64,000 nt of DNA from Micromonospora zamorensis. Lineage in GTDB: Bacteria > Actinomycetota > Actinomycetes > Mycobacteriales > Micromonosporaceae. Made by a program: the position numbers and the translations under genes. This document shows, piece after piece, positions 17,928-25,299 of the stretch (position 1 is its first letter; the number at the start of each line of letters is the position of its first letter). The stretch covers positions 5,270,001 to 5,334,000 of the forward strand of contig NZ_LT607755.1 in the NCBI RefSeq assembly GCF_900090275.1. The letters are read 5' to 3'. Below the pieces are notes generated by a model that saw nothing but the letters and a program-made list of their open reading frames with translations, searched no databases and was not told where the DNA came from.

Positions 17928-18141
17928 CATCCATGCGCTTCTTGGCGACCTGGATGCCATTGCCCGTGAAGCCACTGGTCCCCTCGACTCCGACTGGTGC
18001 GAGGGTCAGGCTCAGCTCGGTCTGAACCTGGTGCACCTGCGGAACCGACGGTCGTGCAGCCGTGAGGGCCACCCGGACAGCCGACAGCGGAGCGTGGACA
18101 GACGGCATCACCGCCAGACGCTCATAGGTGAAAATCTTCAC
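17893..18141 (-). CDS. 82-codon leader ORF upstream of whiB7
   Basis: Begins GTG AAG ATT TTC (MKIFTYERLAVMPSVHA) and ends GVPPRGKPV. GGGAGGTGGG stands 4-5 nt before the GTG, one of the best ribosome sites in the window, and codon use looks coding. It lies between uvrD2 and whiB7 where other actinobacteria carry a whiB7 upstream ORF, and its last codons hold the 5' strand of the antiterminator. It is therefore probably the sensing uORF, though unusually long; it could also make a stable small protein. No family is recognised, and there are no cysteines or membrane segment. Confidence 0.7.
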   Translation of the reverse strand: MKIFTYERLAVMPSVHAPLSAVRVALTAARPSVPQVHQVQTELSLTLAPVGVEGTSGFTGNGIQVAKKRMDVRGVPPRGKPV

Positions 18142-18229
18142 GGGACCCACCTCCCTCACGTTCCTCGGATCGACTGGACCAACCCCCGTGAGCAGCCGGA
18201 ATGGCGCCGCTCGCGTGGTGTGTCCTGAG

Positions 18230-18265
18230 GCTATTCCTCGCGCCGGGGCGAGGGCAAACGAATTT
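18230..18265 (-). promoter_or_regulatory. Candidate WhiB7-autoregulated promoter
   Basis: On the minus strand AAATTCG (about 18265-18259) precedes TTTGCC (18258-18253), a 17-bp spacer and AATAGC (18235-18230). An AT-rich element directly upstream of a TTG-like -35 is the published pattern of WhiB7-dependent promoters. It begins at the uvrD2 stop codon and would give a leader of roughly 460 nt before whiB7. The -10 is weak, so the site is tentative. Confidence 0.4.
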
Positions 18266-20435
18266 ACGACGAGATTTCGAAAGTTTTCTCAGGGCAGACA
18301 TCGTCCACCCCCGCGCCCCCCACCAGCGCCAGCACCGACTCCCCGTAGAGGCCCAGCTTGCGGGGGCCGATACCGGCGATGGCGATCAGTTCCTCCGACC
18401 GCTCGGGCCGCCGCTCGGCCAGCGCGATCAGCGTCGCGTCGGTGAACACCACGTAGGCGGGGACCTTCTGCGCCCCGGCCACCCGCTGCCGCCACTCGCG
18501 CAGCCGTTCGTGCAGCTCATCGTCGATGTCGGACGGGCAGGTGGGGCACCGACCCAGCTTGCGGTCCGGGCCGGCGAGCAGGGTGGCGCCGCAGATCCGG
18601 CAGGAGACGATCTGGGTTCGACGCCGCTCGGTGCGTTTGGCCGCCGGACCGGTGCCGCCGCCGGACGCCCGTTCGGTGCCGCCGGAGCGGTCCAGCTGGG
18701 GCAGGAACCGCGACGGCCGCCGGGCCCGTCCGCCCGGCGAGCGTGCTGCGGCGTACGACAGCCAGAGCCACTGCCGCGCTCGGGTGATCCCGACGTAGAG
18801 CAGCCGACGCTCCTCCTCGACCTGCTCGACGGTCTTGGCGTACGTGGTGGGCATGGTGCCCTCGGCGAGGCCGACCAGGAAGACCGCGTCCCACTCCAGC
18901 CCCTTGGCGGAGTGCAGCGAGGCGAGGGTCACCCCGTCCACAGTCGGTACGTGCTGCTGGGCGGCCCGGCGGGCGAGCTCCTCGGTGAAGTCGGTGAGCG
19001 TGACGGGACGTTCCACCGACGCGGCCTCGCCGATCGGCACCACCTCGGGGCTGGCCGCGTACTCCTCGGAGAGCTGGACCAGCGCGGACAGCGCCTCCCA
19101 CCGCTCGCGGGCGGCGCCACCGGCCGGGGGTGCGTCCGGGGCCCAGCCGACCGCGGTGAGCGCCTCGACGACGGCGGCCGGCAACGGCGTCTCCCCGGGG
19201 ATCGAGCGGGTGGCGGCGCGAAGCGCGACCATCGCCTGGCGTACCTCGGTCCGCTCGAAGAACCGCTCGGCGCCCTGCACGACGTACGGCACCGCGGCCT
19301 CGGTGAGCGCCTTCTCGTACGCCTCGGACTGCGCGTTGACCCGGAACAGCACGGCGATCTCCTTCGCCGGCGTGCCCGCGTCGATCAGGGCGCGGCAGCG
19401 CGCGGCCACCGCGTTCGCCTCGGCCGGCTCGTCGGTGAAGATCCGCAGGTCCGGCTCGGGGCCGGGTGGGCGCTGCCCGCTCAGCTCCAGCCGCAACCGC
19501 GCCTCGGTGCCCCGGGCCTGGGAGATCACCGCGTTGGCCAGCCCGACCACCTGCGGGGTGGAGCGGTAGTCGCGGACCAGCCGGACCACCGTGGCGTTGC
19601 GGTGCCGGCGGGGGAAGTCGACCAGGTACGCCGAGGTGGCCCCGGTGAACGAGTAGATCGTCTGGCTGGCGTCGCCGACCACGGTCAGGTCGTTGCGGCC
19701 GGCCAGCCAGGCGTCCAGCAACCGCTGCTGGAGTGGGTTGACGTCCTGGTACTCGTCGACCACGAAGTGCCGGTACTGGGTGCGGATCTGCTCGCCGACG
19801 TCCGGGTGCTCCTCGATGCCCCACACCGCGGCACGCAGCATGTCCTCGAAGTCGATCACGCCGTTCGAGCGTTTGAGCTGCTCGTACGCGGTGAACACCT
19901 CGGCCACCTTCGCCGGCTCGTGCGGTGTGTCGCGCAGCGCCCGGGCGGCGGCCACCACGTAGTCCGTCGGCTCGACCAGCGACGACTTGGCCCACTCGAT
20001 CTCGCCGGCCAGGTCGCGCGCGGCGGCCCGGTCGGTGCGCAGGCCGACCCGGGCCGCAGCGAGGGTGACCAGCCGCACCTTGCTGTCCAGCAGCTCGGGC
20101 ATGGCCCGGCCGGACAGCAGGCGGGGCGCGAAGTACCGCACCTGCCGCAACGCAGCGGCGTGGAAGGTCCGCGCCTGGACACCGTGCGCCCCGAGCAGAG
20201 TGAGACGGTGTCGCATCTCGGCGGCGGCACGGGCGGTGAAGGTGACCGCGAGCACGTGCCGGGGGGATATCTCACCGGAGAGTGCCCGGTGGGCGATCCG
20301 GGAGGTGATCGCCCTGGTCTTGCCGGTGCCGGCGCCGGCAAGGATGCAGACCGGGCCGGCGGGCGCGGTCACCGCGGAGCGCTGCTCAGGGTCCAGCCCG
20401 GCGAGCACGTGTTCCGACGCTGAGTGAACCGCCAC
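18264..20435 (-). CDS. uvrD2: ATP-dependent DNA helicase UvrD2 (UvrD/Rep family with HRDC domain)
   Basis: A 723-residue superfamily 1A 3'-5' helicase. Walker A is AGAGTGKT (about 33-40), motif II is FVVDEYQDVNPLQQ, VVGDASQTIYSFTGA follows as motif III, and ASLHSAKGLEWDAVFLVGL with YVGITRARQWLWLSYA give motifs V-VI. The C-terminal part has a four-cysteine tether (CRICGATLL ... CPTCPSD, about 614-635) and an HRDC domain ending near 715, the layout of mycobacterial UvrD2. It probably acts in DNA repair or replication restart. The GTG start is chosen by alignment, as no clear ribosome site is seen. It diverges from the mycoredoxin gene. Confidence 0.93.
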   Translation of the reverse strand: MAVHSASEHVLAGLDPEQRSAVTAPAGPVCILAGAGTGKTRAITSRIAHRALSGEISPRHVLAVTFTARAAAEMRHRLTLLGAHGVQARTFHAAALRQVRYFAPRLLSGRAMPELLDSKVRLVTLAAARVGLRTDRAAARDLAGEIEWAKSSLVEPTDYVVAAARALRDTPHEPAKVAEVFTAYEQLKRSNGVIDFEDMLRAAVWGIEEHPDVGEQIRTQYRHFVVDEYQDVNPLQQRLLDAWLAGRNDLTVVGDASQTIYSFTGATSAYLVDFPRRHRNATVVRLVRDYRSTPQVVGLANAVISQARGTEARLRLELSGQRPPGPEPDLRIFTDEPAEANAVAARCRALIDAGTPAKEIAVLFRVNAQSEAYEKALTEAAVPYVVQGAERFFERTEVRQAMVALRAATRSIPGETPLPAAVVEALTAVGWAPDAPPAGGAARERWEALSALVQLSEEYAASPEVVPIGEAASVERPVTLTDFTEELARRAAQQHVPTVDGVTLASLHSAKGLEWDAVFLVGLAEGTMPTTYAKTVEQVEEERRLLYVGITRARQWLWLSYAAARSPGGRARRPSRFLPQLDRSGGTERASGGGTGPAAKRTERRRTQIVSCRICGATLLAGPDRKLGRCPTCPSDIDDELHERLREWRQRVAGAQKVPAYVVFTDATLIALAERRPERSEELIAIAGIGPRKLGLYGESVLALVGGAGVDDVCPEKTFEISS

Positions 20436-20527
20436 AACCAGGAATCATCTCAGCTCCCCTCAGCGTTGCAGCGAACAGCCTCGGCTTGATCCGCAAGCCG
20501 CGGCCGGAGGAGTTGGAGGATCCGACC

Positions 20528-20770
20528 ATGTTGACGATGTATTCCACCCCCTGGTGCGGCTACTGCCACCGGCTGAAGTCGCAGCTCGACCGGGAGGGCA
20601 TCGGTTACGAGGTGGTCGACATCGAGCAGGACCCGAAGGCCGCGGAGTTCGTGATGAGCGTCAACGGCGGCAACCAGACGGTGCCGACCCTGCGCTTCGA
20701 CGACGGCAGCGCCCTGACGAATCCCTCGATCACCCAGGTCAAGCAGCACCTGGAGACCCTCACCGCCTGA
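20528..20770 (+). CDS. mrx1: Mycoredoxin (glutaredoxin-like, CGYC active site)
   Basis: An 80-residue thioredoxin-fold protein with active site WCGYC (Cys10, Cys13), TVPTLRFDDG as the cis-Pro substrate-binding loop, and a family-sized C terminus. Mycoredoxin reduces mixed disulfides between proteins and mycothiol, fitting the presence of mshB at 57 kb. The ATG at 20528 is preceded by TTGGAGGATCC. As in mycobacteria (Rv3198A) it sits next to uvrD2, on the opposite strand. Confidence 0.92.
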   Translation: MLTMYSTPWCGYCHRLKSQLDREGIGYEVVDIEQDPKAAEFVMSVNGGNQTVPTLRFDDGSALTNPSITQVKQHLETLTA

Positions 20771-20786
20771 CCGGCCAGATGACCGT

Positions 20787-20824
20787 CGACGAGCGGCCGC
20801 CCCACTCGGGGCGGCCGCTCGTCG
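20787..20824. terminator. Strong bidirectional terminator after mycoredoxin
   Basis: Perfect 17-bp arms CGACGAGCGGCCGCCCC / GGGGCGGCCGCTCGTCG with a 4-nt loop, between the convergent mycoredoxin and MFS genes. Confidence 0.85.
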
Positions 20825-20838
20825 TGTTCCGAGGTCGG

Positions 20839-22131
20839 TCATCGTGGAGGCGGAAGGTGGGTGCCGGTCGCCAGCGGCCGGTCGGCGTCCTCTGCCGGTC
20901 GCCGGGGTGCCGGGAGCACCGGGAGGGCCGGCGTGGGCGGGCGGGTGCCGGGCGGCGCGCTCAGGTGCCGGCCCCGCCAGAGGTAGCCACCGGCGATCAG
21001 GGTGGCCACCCCGACCAGCGCGAAGAGCAGCCGGTAGTCCAGGAACCCGACCAGCAGGGCGCCCGCCCCGATGGAGAACGCCTGCGGGCCGCTGACCACC
21101 GCCTGCGTGGCCGCGGCGACCCGGCCGACCAGCGTGGGCGGGGTCCGACGCTGGATCAGCGTGTGCAGCCCGACCATCGTCAGCGGGAGCGAGACGCCGG
21201 CCAGCAGCACCGCCGCAAACCCGAGCCGGATGTCGGGGTACGCGAGCGCGAGCGCGGCCGGGGAGAAGAACGCGACACCGGCGGCCAGTGTGCCGACCTC
21301 ACCGAGCCTGCGGACCAGCGCCGGTGAGCAGAGCCCGCCGAGCAGCCCGCCCACGCCCTGCACGGTGACCAGCACGCCCACGAACGCGGCATCCCGGTTC
21401 AACCCCTGGTCGACGTACGCGAAGATGAGCGACTCGCTGAAGCCCATCACCAGTGATCCCAGGCCGTAGCCGAGCAGTGCCCGGCGCAGGGCGGGCTCGC
21501 CGGCCAGGTGCCGCAGGCCCGCGCCCAGCTCGGCTGGCCAGCGCAGCCGCACGGGCGGTGGTGCCTGCTGCGGAGTGGGTAGGGCGGTGACCACCGCCGC
21601 AGCGGTCAGAAATCCGACGATCCCGATCCCGGCCAGCGCCCACCCACCGAGCGCCGCGTAGAGCGCCGCGCCGGCCAGCGGACCGATCAGCCGCATCCCC
21701 TGCCGTACGGTCTGGAGCAGGCCGTTCGCCTCGGCCAGCAGCCCGACCGGCACCATCTCCCGGATCAGCCCGCTGAGCGCCGCGCCGAGCGTGATGGACG
21801 ACAGCCCGTAGAGGGCGGCCACCAGGTAGACGATCCAGACGTCGCCCGCGTGCCGGACGGCGAACAACGGGGTGAGCAGGGCGGCGGTGAGCACGTTCGC
21901 GGCCAGGAAGAACGGCCGACGCGGGTACCGGTCGACGAACCAGCCGACCAGCGGTGCCAGCATCATCGGCGCGATGACGGCGAAGATCGTGGCACCGGCC
22001 AGCCCGTTCGAGCCGGTCAGATCCTTGACCCAGATGGCGAGCGCGAGCAGCAGGATCGACTCGGCGGTCATGCTGGCCAGCAGACCGCCGAAGAGCAGGC
22101 GGAAGTCGGGTCGGCGCAGGATCGTGCGCAT
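20839..22131 (-). CDS. MFS transporter (probable drug/metabolite exporter)
   Basis: A 430-residue major facilitator with about 12 predicted helices. FRLLFGGLLASMTAESILLLAL opens helix 1, WFVDRYPRRPFFLAANVLTA is the loop 2-3 signature, and VRQGMRLIGPLAGAALYAALG lies in the middle. It belongs to the actinobacterial MFS group with similarity to macrolide-type exporters, a common class; the substrate is unknown. The C-terminal tail is Pro-rich and disordered. The ATG at 22131 follows GGAGGGACCC. It is inserted between mycoredoxin and nudC relative to the mycobacterial order. Confidence 0.82.
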   Translation of the reverse strand: MRTILRRPDFRLLFGGLLASMTAESILLLALAIWVKDLTGSNGLAGATIFAVIAPMMLAPLVGWFVDRYPRRPFFLAANVLTAALLTPLFAVRHAGDVWIVYLVAALYGLSSITLGAALSGLIREMVPVGLLAEANGLLQTVRQGMRLIGPLAGAALYAALGGWALAGIGIVGFLTAAAVVTALPTPQQAPPPVRLRWPAELGAGLRHLAGEPALRRALLGYGLGSLVMGFSESLIFAYVDQGLNRDAAFVGVLVTVQGVGGLLGGLCSPALVRRLGEVGTLAAGVAFFSPAALALAYPDIRLGFAAVLLAGVSLPLTMVGLHTLIQRRTPPTLVGRVAAATQAVVSGPQAFSIGAGALLVGFLDYRLLFALVGVATLIAGGYLWRGRHLSAPPGTRPPTPALPVLPAPRRPAEDADRPLATGTHLPPPR

Positions 22132-22347
22132 GGGTCCCTCCGGCGGGATGGCCTGCCCGGCTGGGCGAGGTCGACGTGGGCCGCGACCGCGGGTCCGTCA
22201 TCGTCCGGCATTCCCGTGGTCCGATTTTTGCAGGACACGCCCCCGCCGGAACCTCCGACACCGGTCGCGCCGTCCATACTGACCGTGGGGGGCGAATTTC
22301 ATACAGTTACCGTCGCGCCAGCGGCGGTCGACGGGAAAGAGGACACT

Positions 22348-23328
22348 GTGCCTCCTGCCGCACCCAGCCCGATCCTGCGTCGTCGCCGATTGGGCGTCGA
22401 GCTGCGCCGCCTGCGTGAGGCCGCGGGCCTCACCGGCGACCAGGTGATCGAGCGTATCGGTTGGGCCTCCGCGTCCAAACTGTCCCGCCTGGAGAACGGC
22501 CGCAGCCGACCGGACCCGCAGGACGTCGGCGACCTGTTGGATCTCTACGGCGTCGACCAGGCGGTGCACGACGAGTTGCTCGGCATCACCAGCGAGGCCG
22601 GCGACATGCGCGGCTGGTTGAAGAACTTCCCGGTGATGACGCAGCAGCAGCGCAGTTGGGCCGAGCTGGAGGCGGGCTGCGCCGAGATCTCCGAATACAA
22701 CCCGGTGCTGGTGCCCGGCCTGTTGCAGACCCCGGGCTACGCCCAGGTCCGGATCGTCTCCGCCCGGCAGGTGGGCGCGGGCGCGGGCGAGCCCGAGCCC
22801 GACGACGAGCCGGAGACCGAGGTGCAGGCGCGGATGGCCCGTCAGTCGTTGCTGACCCGTGAGCCGCACGCGCCCCGCTACACCGCAGTGCTGGAGGAGG
22901 CCGCTCTCGGCCGCCGCGCCGGGCCGCCCGAGGTGCTGCACGAACAACTGCTCCAGCTCTGTGAGCTGGCCCTGCTGCCGAACGTGACGCTGCACGTGCT
23001 GCTTCGCGACACCCAGATCGGCAATTGGTACCTCCCGCCGACCGCGTTCTCGGTCTACCGGTTCGCCGATCCTCTCGATCCGGAGACATTGGCCATCGAA
23101 GGTGGCTTCACCGACGTCATGTCGACCGAGGCAATCGCGCTAAATCGCTATAAAGTGGTGTTCGAGTGGCTATGCACGTCGGCACTGAACGCCGAGGACA
23201 CCCTCTCCTGGCTGATCGAGTCAACGGGACGGCTGACCGAGGCGGCGCCCCCATCCACAGTGGCGTTCGGGCCGGCAACGGCGCCGACCCAGCGCCGCCG
23301 GGCCTCGGGGCGGCTGACGGATCGGTGA
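22348..23328 (+). CDS. XRE-family regulator with DUF5753 domain
   Basis: A 326-residue protein. The helix-turn-helix is near residues 15-60 (LGVELRRLREAAGLTGDQVI, then WASASKLSRLENGRSRP); the C-terminal DUF5753 region includes YNPVLVPGLLQTPGYAQV and RYTAVLEEAALGRRAGPPEVL. Streptomycetes and relatives have dozens of such regulators, each usually next to a small DUF397 protein, as here. The best-studied pairs (WhiJ-like) act in development as DNA-binder and antagonist. GTG is chosen with GAAAGAGGAC upstream. Confidence 0.9.
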   Translation: MPPAAPSPILRRRRLGVELRRLREAAGLTGDQVIERIGWASASKLSRLENGRSRPDPQDVGDLLDLYGVDQAVHDELLGITSEAGDMRGWLKNFPVMTQQQRSWAELEAGCAEISEYNPVLVPGLLQTPGYAQVRIVSARQVGAGAGEPEPDDEPETEVQARMARQSLLTREPHAPRYTAVLEEAALGRRAGPPEVLHEQLLQLCELALLPNVTLHVLLRDTQIGNWYLPPTAFSVYRFADPLDPETLAIEGGFTDVMSTEAIALNRYKVVFEWLCTSALNAEDTLSWLIESTGRLTEAAPPSTVAFGPATAPTQRRRASGRLTDR

Positions 23329-23406
23329 TCCACGGGGGACCGACCCTCCGTCGGGGCGTGCGGCACCACTCGTCCCATCGGATCGCTTCACATCAGGAGC
23401 AGAACC

Positions 23407-23646
23407 ATGAATGACATCCGTAACACGCCGTCCGTCTCCGCTCACTCGCTGGCGGATGCCCCGTGGCGTACCAGCACACGCAGCCAGACCTCCAACTGCG
23501 TGGAGGTCGCCCCACTCAACGCCGGTCCGTCGGCGGTCGCACTGCGCGACAGCAAGGACCGAGGCGGCCCGGTGCTGCTGTTCAACCGCGCAGGGTGGCT
23601 CGGTTTCATCACCGGAGCCAAGAAGGGCCAGTTCGATCTGAACTGA
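23407..23646 (+). CDS. DUF397 domain protein, partner of the DUF5753 regulator
   Basis: A 79-residue protein with the family core: WRTSTRSQTSNCVEVAPLNAG, VALRDSKDRGGPVLLF and WLGFITGAKKGQFDL. Members are small cytoplasmic proteins found beside XRE/DUF5753 regulators and are thought to antagonise them. The ATG follows CAGGAGCAGAACC, a clear ribosome site. There are 78 nt between the genes, so co-transcription is likely. Confidence 0.9.
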   Translation: MNDIRNTPSVSAHSLADAPWRTSTRSQTSNCVEVAPLNAGPSAVALRDSKDRGGPVLLFNRAGWLGFITGAKKGQFDLN

Positions 23647-23660
23647 TCCGGTGACAGGTA

Positions 23661-23691
23661 CGGGGCCGTCGGCGCACTGCCGGCGGCCCCG
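23661..23691 (+). terminator. Terminator of the XRE-DUF397 unit
   Basis: Arms CGGGGCCGTCGGC and GCCGGCGGCCCCG pair with one mismatch around a 5-nt loop, 14 nt after the DUF397 stop. Confidence 0.75.
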
Positions 23692-23859
23692 TCGCTGTAC
23701 GCGCCCCTCCACCCCACTGAGCTGCATCGGCTGATCGGACGACGCTCCGAACCGATAGGCGCGTTTCAGTTGCTGGGACGAACACGGGGCGTAACATGGC
23801 CCTCGGATACGTGGAACTTCCACACTGGCTTATCCACCGCGGCTCATCCGGAGACCCTC

Positions 23860-24135
23860 ATGCGGTTCCTGATCGTTCGCACCGACATCCGCGCCGTCGC
23901 CGACGGGGACATCGCCGCTGCCTGGGCAGACGGCCACCGACTCCGCGACGAGACGACCACCCCCGAGCCACGACGGCAGACCGTGCACGCCGAGGACCGG
24001 GACGCCGCACTGCTGCTGGCCCGCGCTCTGGCCACTGTCGGCGCGGTCCGCGCCGGCAAGCAACGGGTCAAGGTCGTACCGCTGATCGAGCCCCGCGCGG
24101 CCTTCCGACACAGACCGGGCCGCAACGGCACCTGA
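23860..24135 (+). CDS. Small hypothetical protein
   Basis: A 91-residue protein, MRFLIVRTDIRAVADGDIAA at the start and a basic, disordered tail (EPRAAFRHRPGRNGT). The middle (TVHAEDRDAALLLARALATV, then RAGKQRVKVVPLIEP) predicts as helix-strand. The ATG follows CCGGAGACCCTC. It shows coding bias but no family I recognise, and is convergent with nudC. Confidence 0.6.
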   Translation: MRFLIVRTDIRAVADGDIAAAWADGHRLRDETTTPEPRRQTVHAEDRDAALLLARALATVGAVRAGKQRVKVVPLIEPRAAFRHRPGRNGT

Positions 24136-24263
24136 CTCGACAAGACGTCCGTCGTGGTCGGATCGGCTCCCCCGCCGCGTTTATCGCACCCACCAACCAC
24201 GACGGCCCGTGTTCCCGGCCCGTGACCGCCGCGGCAACGGCGGCCACGGGTCGGGACCGTGCT

Positions 24264-25223
24264 TCACCGGTCGGCGTCCACCCAGCCGTCCAGCCACCGG
24301 TGGATGAGGAACAACGCGATCGACGACGGCGGCGGCAGGATCAGCTGGGCACCGTCACCCACGTCCACCGTCCGCCCGGCCAGCGCCGCCCCGATCTCCC
24401 GGCGCGAGAACCACCGGGCGTACGCGATCTCGGACGGGTCGACCCGCACCGGATCGTCCGGGTTCGCGGTGGCCAGGAAGCCCAGCATCAGCGAGCCGGG
24501 GAACGGCCACGCCTGGCTGCCCACGTACCCGATGCGCTCGACCCCGATGCCCACCTCCTCGCGGACCTCGCGCAGCACGGCGGCCTCCGCCGACTCGCCG
24601 GGCTCGACGTAGCCGGCCAGGCAGGAATAGCGCCGGCCGCCCGGGGTGCCCGGCCAACCGGCGTTGTTGCCGAGCAGGCAGCGACCGTCCGGGCCATCCA
24701 CACCGTCGTGCACCAGCACGATCATCGCCGGGTCGGTACGCGGCCAGATCCGCCCACCGTTACGGTCCACCCGGGACCAACCCGCCTCGTCCATCGCGGT
24801 CGGCGCCCCGGTGCTCGTCGAGTAGCCGTGCCGGGTGTGCCAGTTGAGCAGCGCCAACGCCGTGGTGAAGATGCCGGCCTCCCGGTCGGCCAGCAGGTGG
24901 CCCACCTCGCGCAGGTTGACCGCGCGGGTCCCCGGCAACGCCGGCAGCGGCGCGTCGACCGCGAAGACCGGCACCCCGTCCGGTTCGACACCGAGGAACA
25001 TCGCCGTCGACTCGGACCCGGCCGGCACGTCGGCCGCACCGAACAGCACCAACACCGGTGGCGACGTGTCGGTGCGGGCCAACGTGCGACCCTCGTCGGT
25101 CGAGTCGAGCAGCAGCACCCGGCCACGCAGCCACGCCTCGGTCAGCCACTGCGAGTCGCCCCGCCGGTGGGCAGCCCGATCCAGCGTGGACCGCGCCAAC
25201 GGCGGCGCCGCCTCCCCACTCAC
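24264..25223 (-). CDS. nudC: NAD(H) diphosphatase, NudC-type Nudix hydrolase lacking the zinc ribbon
   Basis: A 319-residue enzyme cleaving NADH to NMNH and AMP; NudC enzymes also remove NAD caps from RNA. The Nudix box lies at about 204-226 (GYVEPGESAEAAVLREVREE, then VG) and is followed by SQAWPFPGS (236-244), the NudC signature. The usual four-cysteine ribbon before the Nudix domain is absent: that place reads WHTRHGYSTSTGAPT, and only Cys182 and Cys201 occur in the whole protein. The position after uvrD2 and mycoredoxin matches mycobacteria. The start at GTG 25223 is not certain. Confidence 0.9.
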   Translation of the reverse strand: MSGEAAPPLARSTLDRAAHRRGDSQWLTEAWLRGRVLLLDSTDEGRTLARTDTSPPVLVLFGAADVPAGSESTAMFLGVEPDGVPVFAVDAPLPALPGTRAVNLREVGHLLADREAGIFTTALALLNWHTRHGYSTSTGAPTAMDEAGWSRVDRNGGRIWPRTDPAMIVLVHDGVDGPDGRCLLGNNAGWPGTPGGRRYSCLAGYVEPGESAEAAVLREVREEVGIGVERIGYVGSQAWPFPGSLMLGFLATANPDDPVRVDPSEIAYARWFSRREIGAALAGRTVDVGDGAQLILPPPSSIALFLIHRWLDGWVDADR

Positions 25224-25299
25224 GCCAGCGCTCCGCTTCGCTCCACGCCGCCGTGAGACGGCCCACTGCTGAGCCCCATGGCTCGCTCGCTGCGCTCGC

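Noticed and set aside
22348..23646. Toxin-antitoxin module for the XRE-DUF397 pair
   Set aside because: The DUF5753-XRE and DUF397 families form developmental regulator pairs; no toxin fold is evident.
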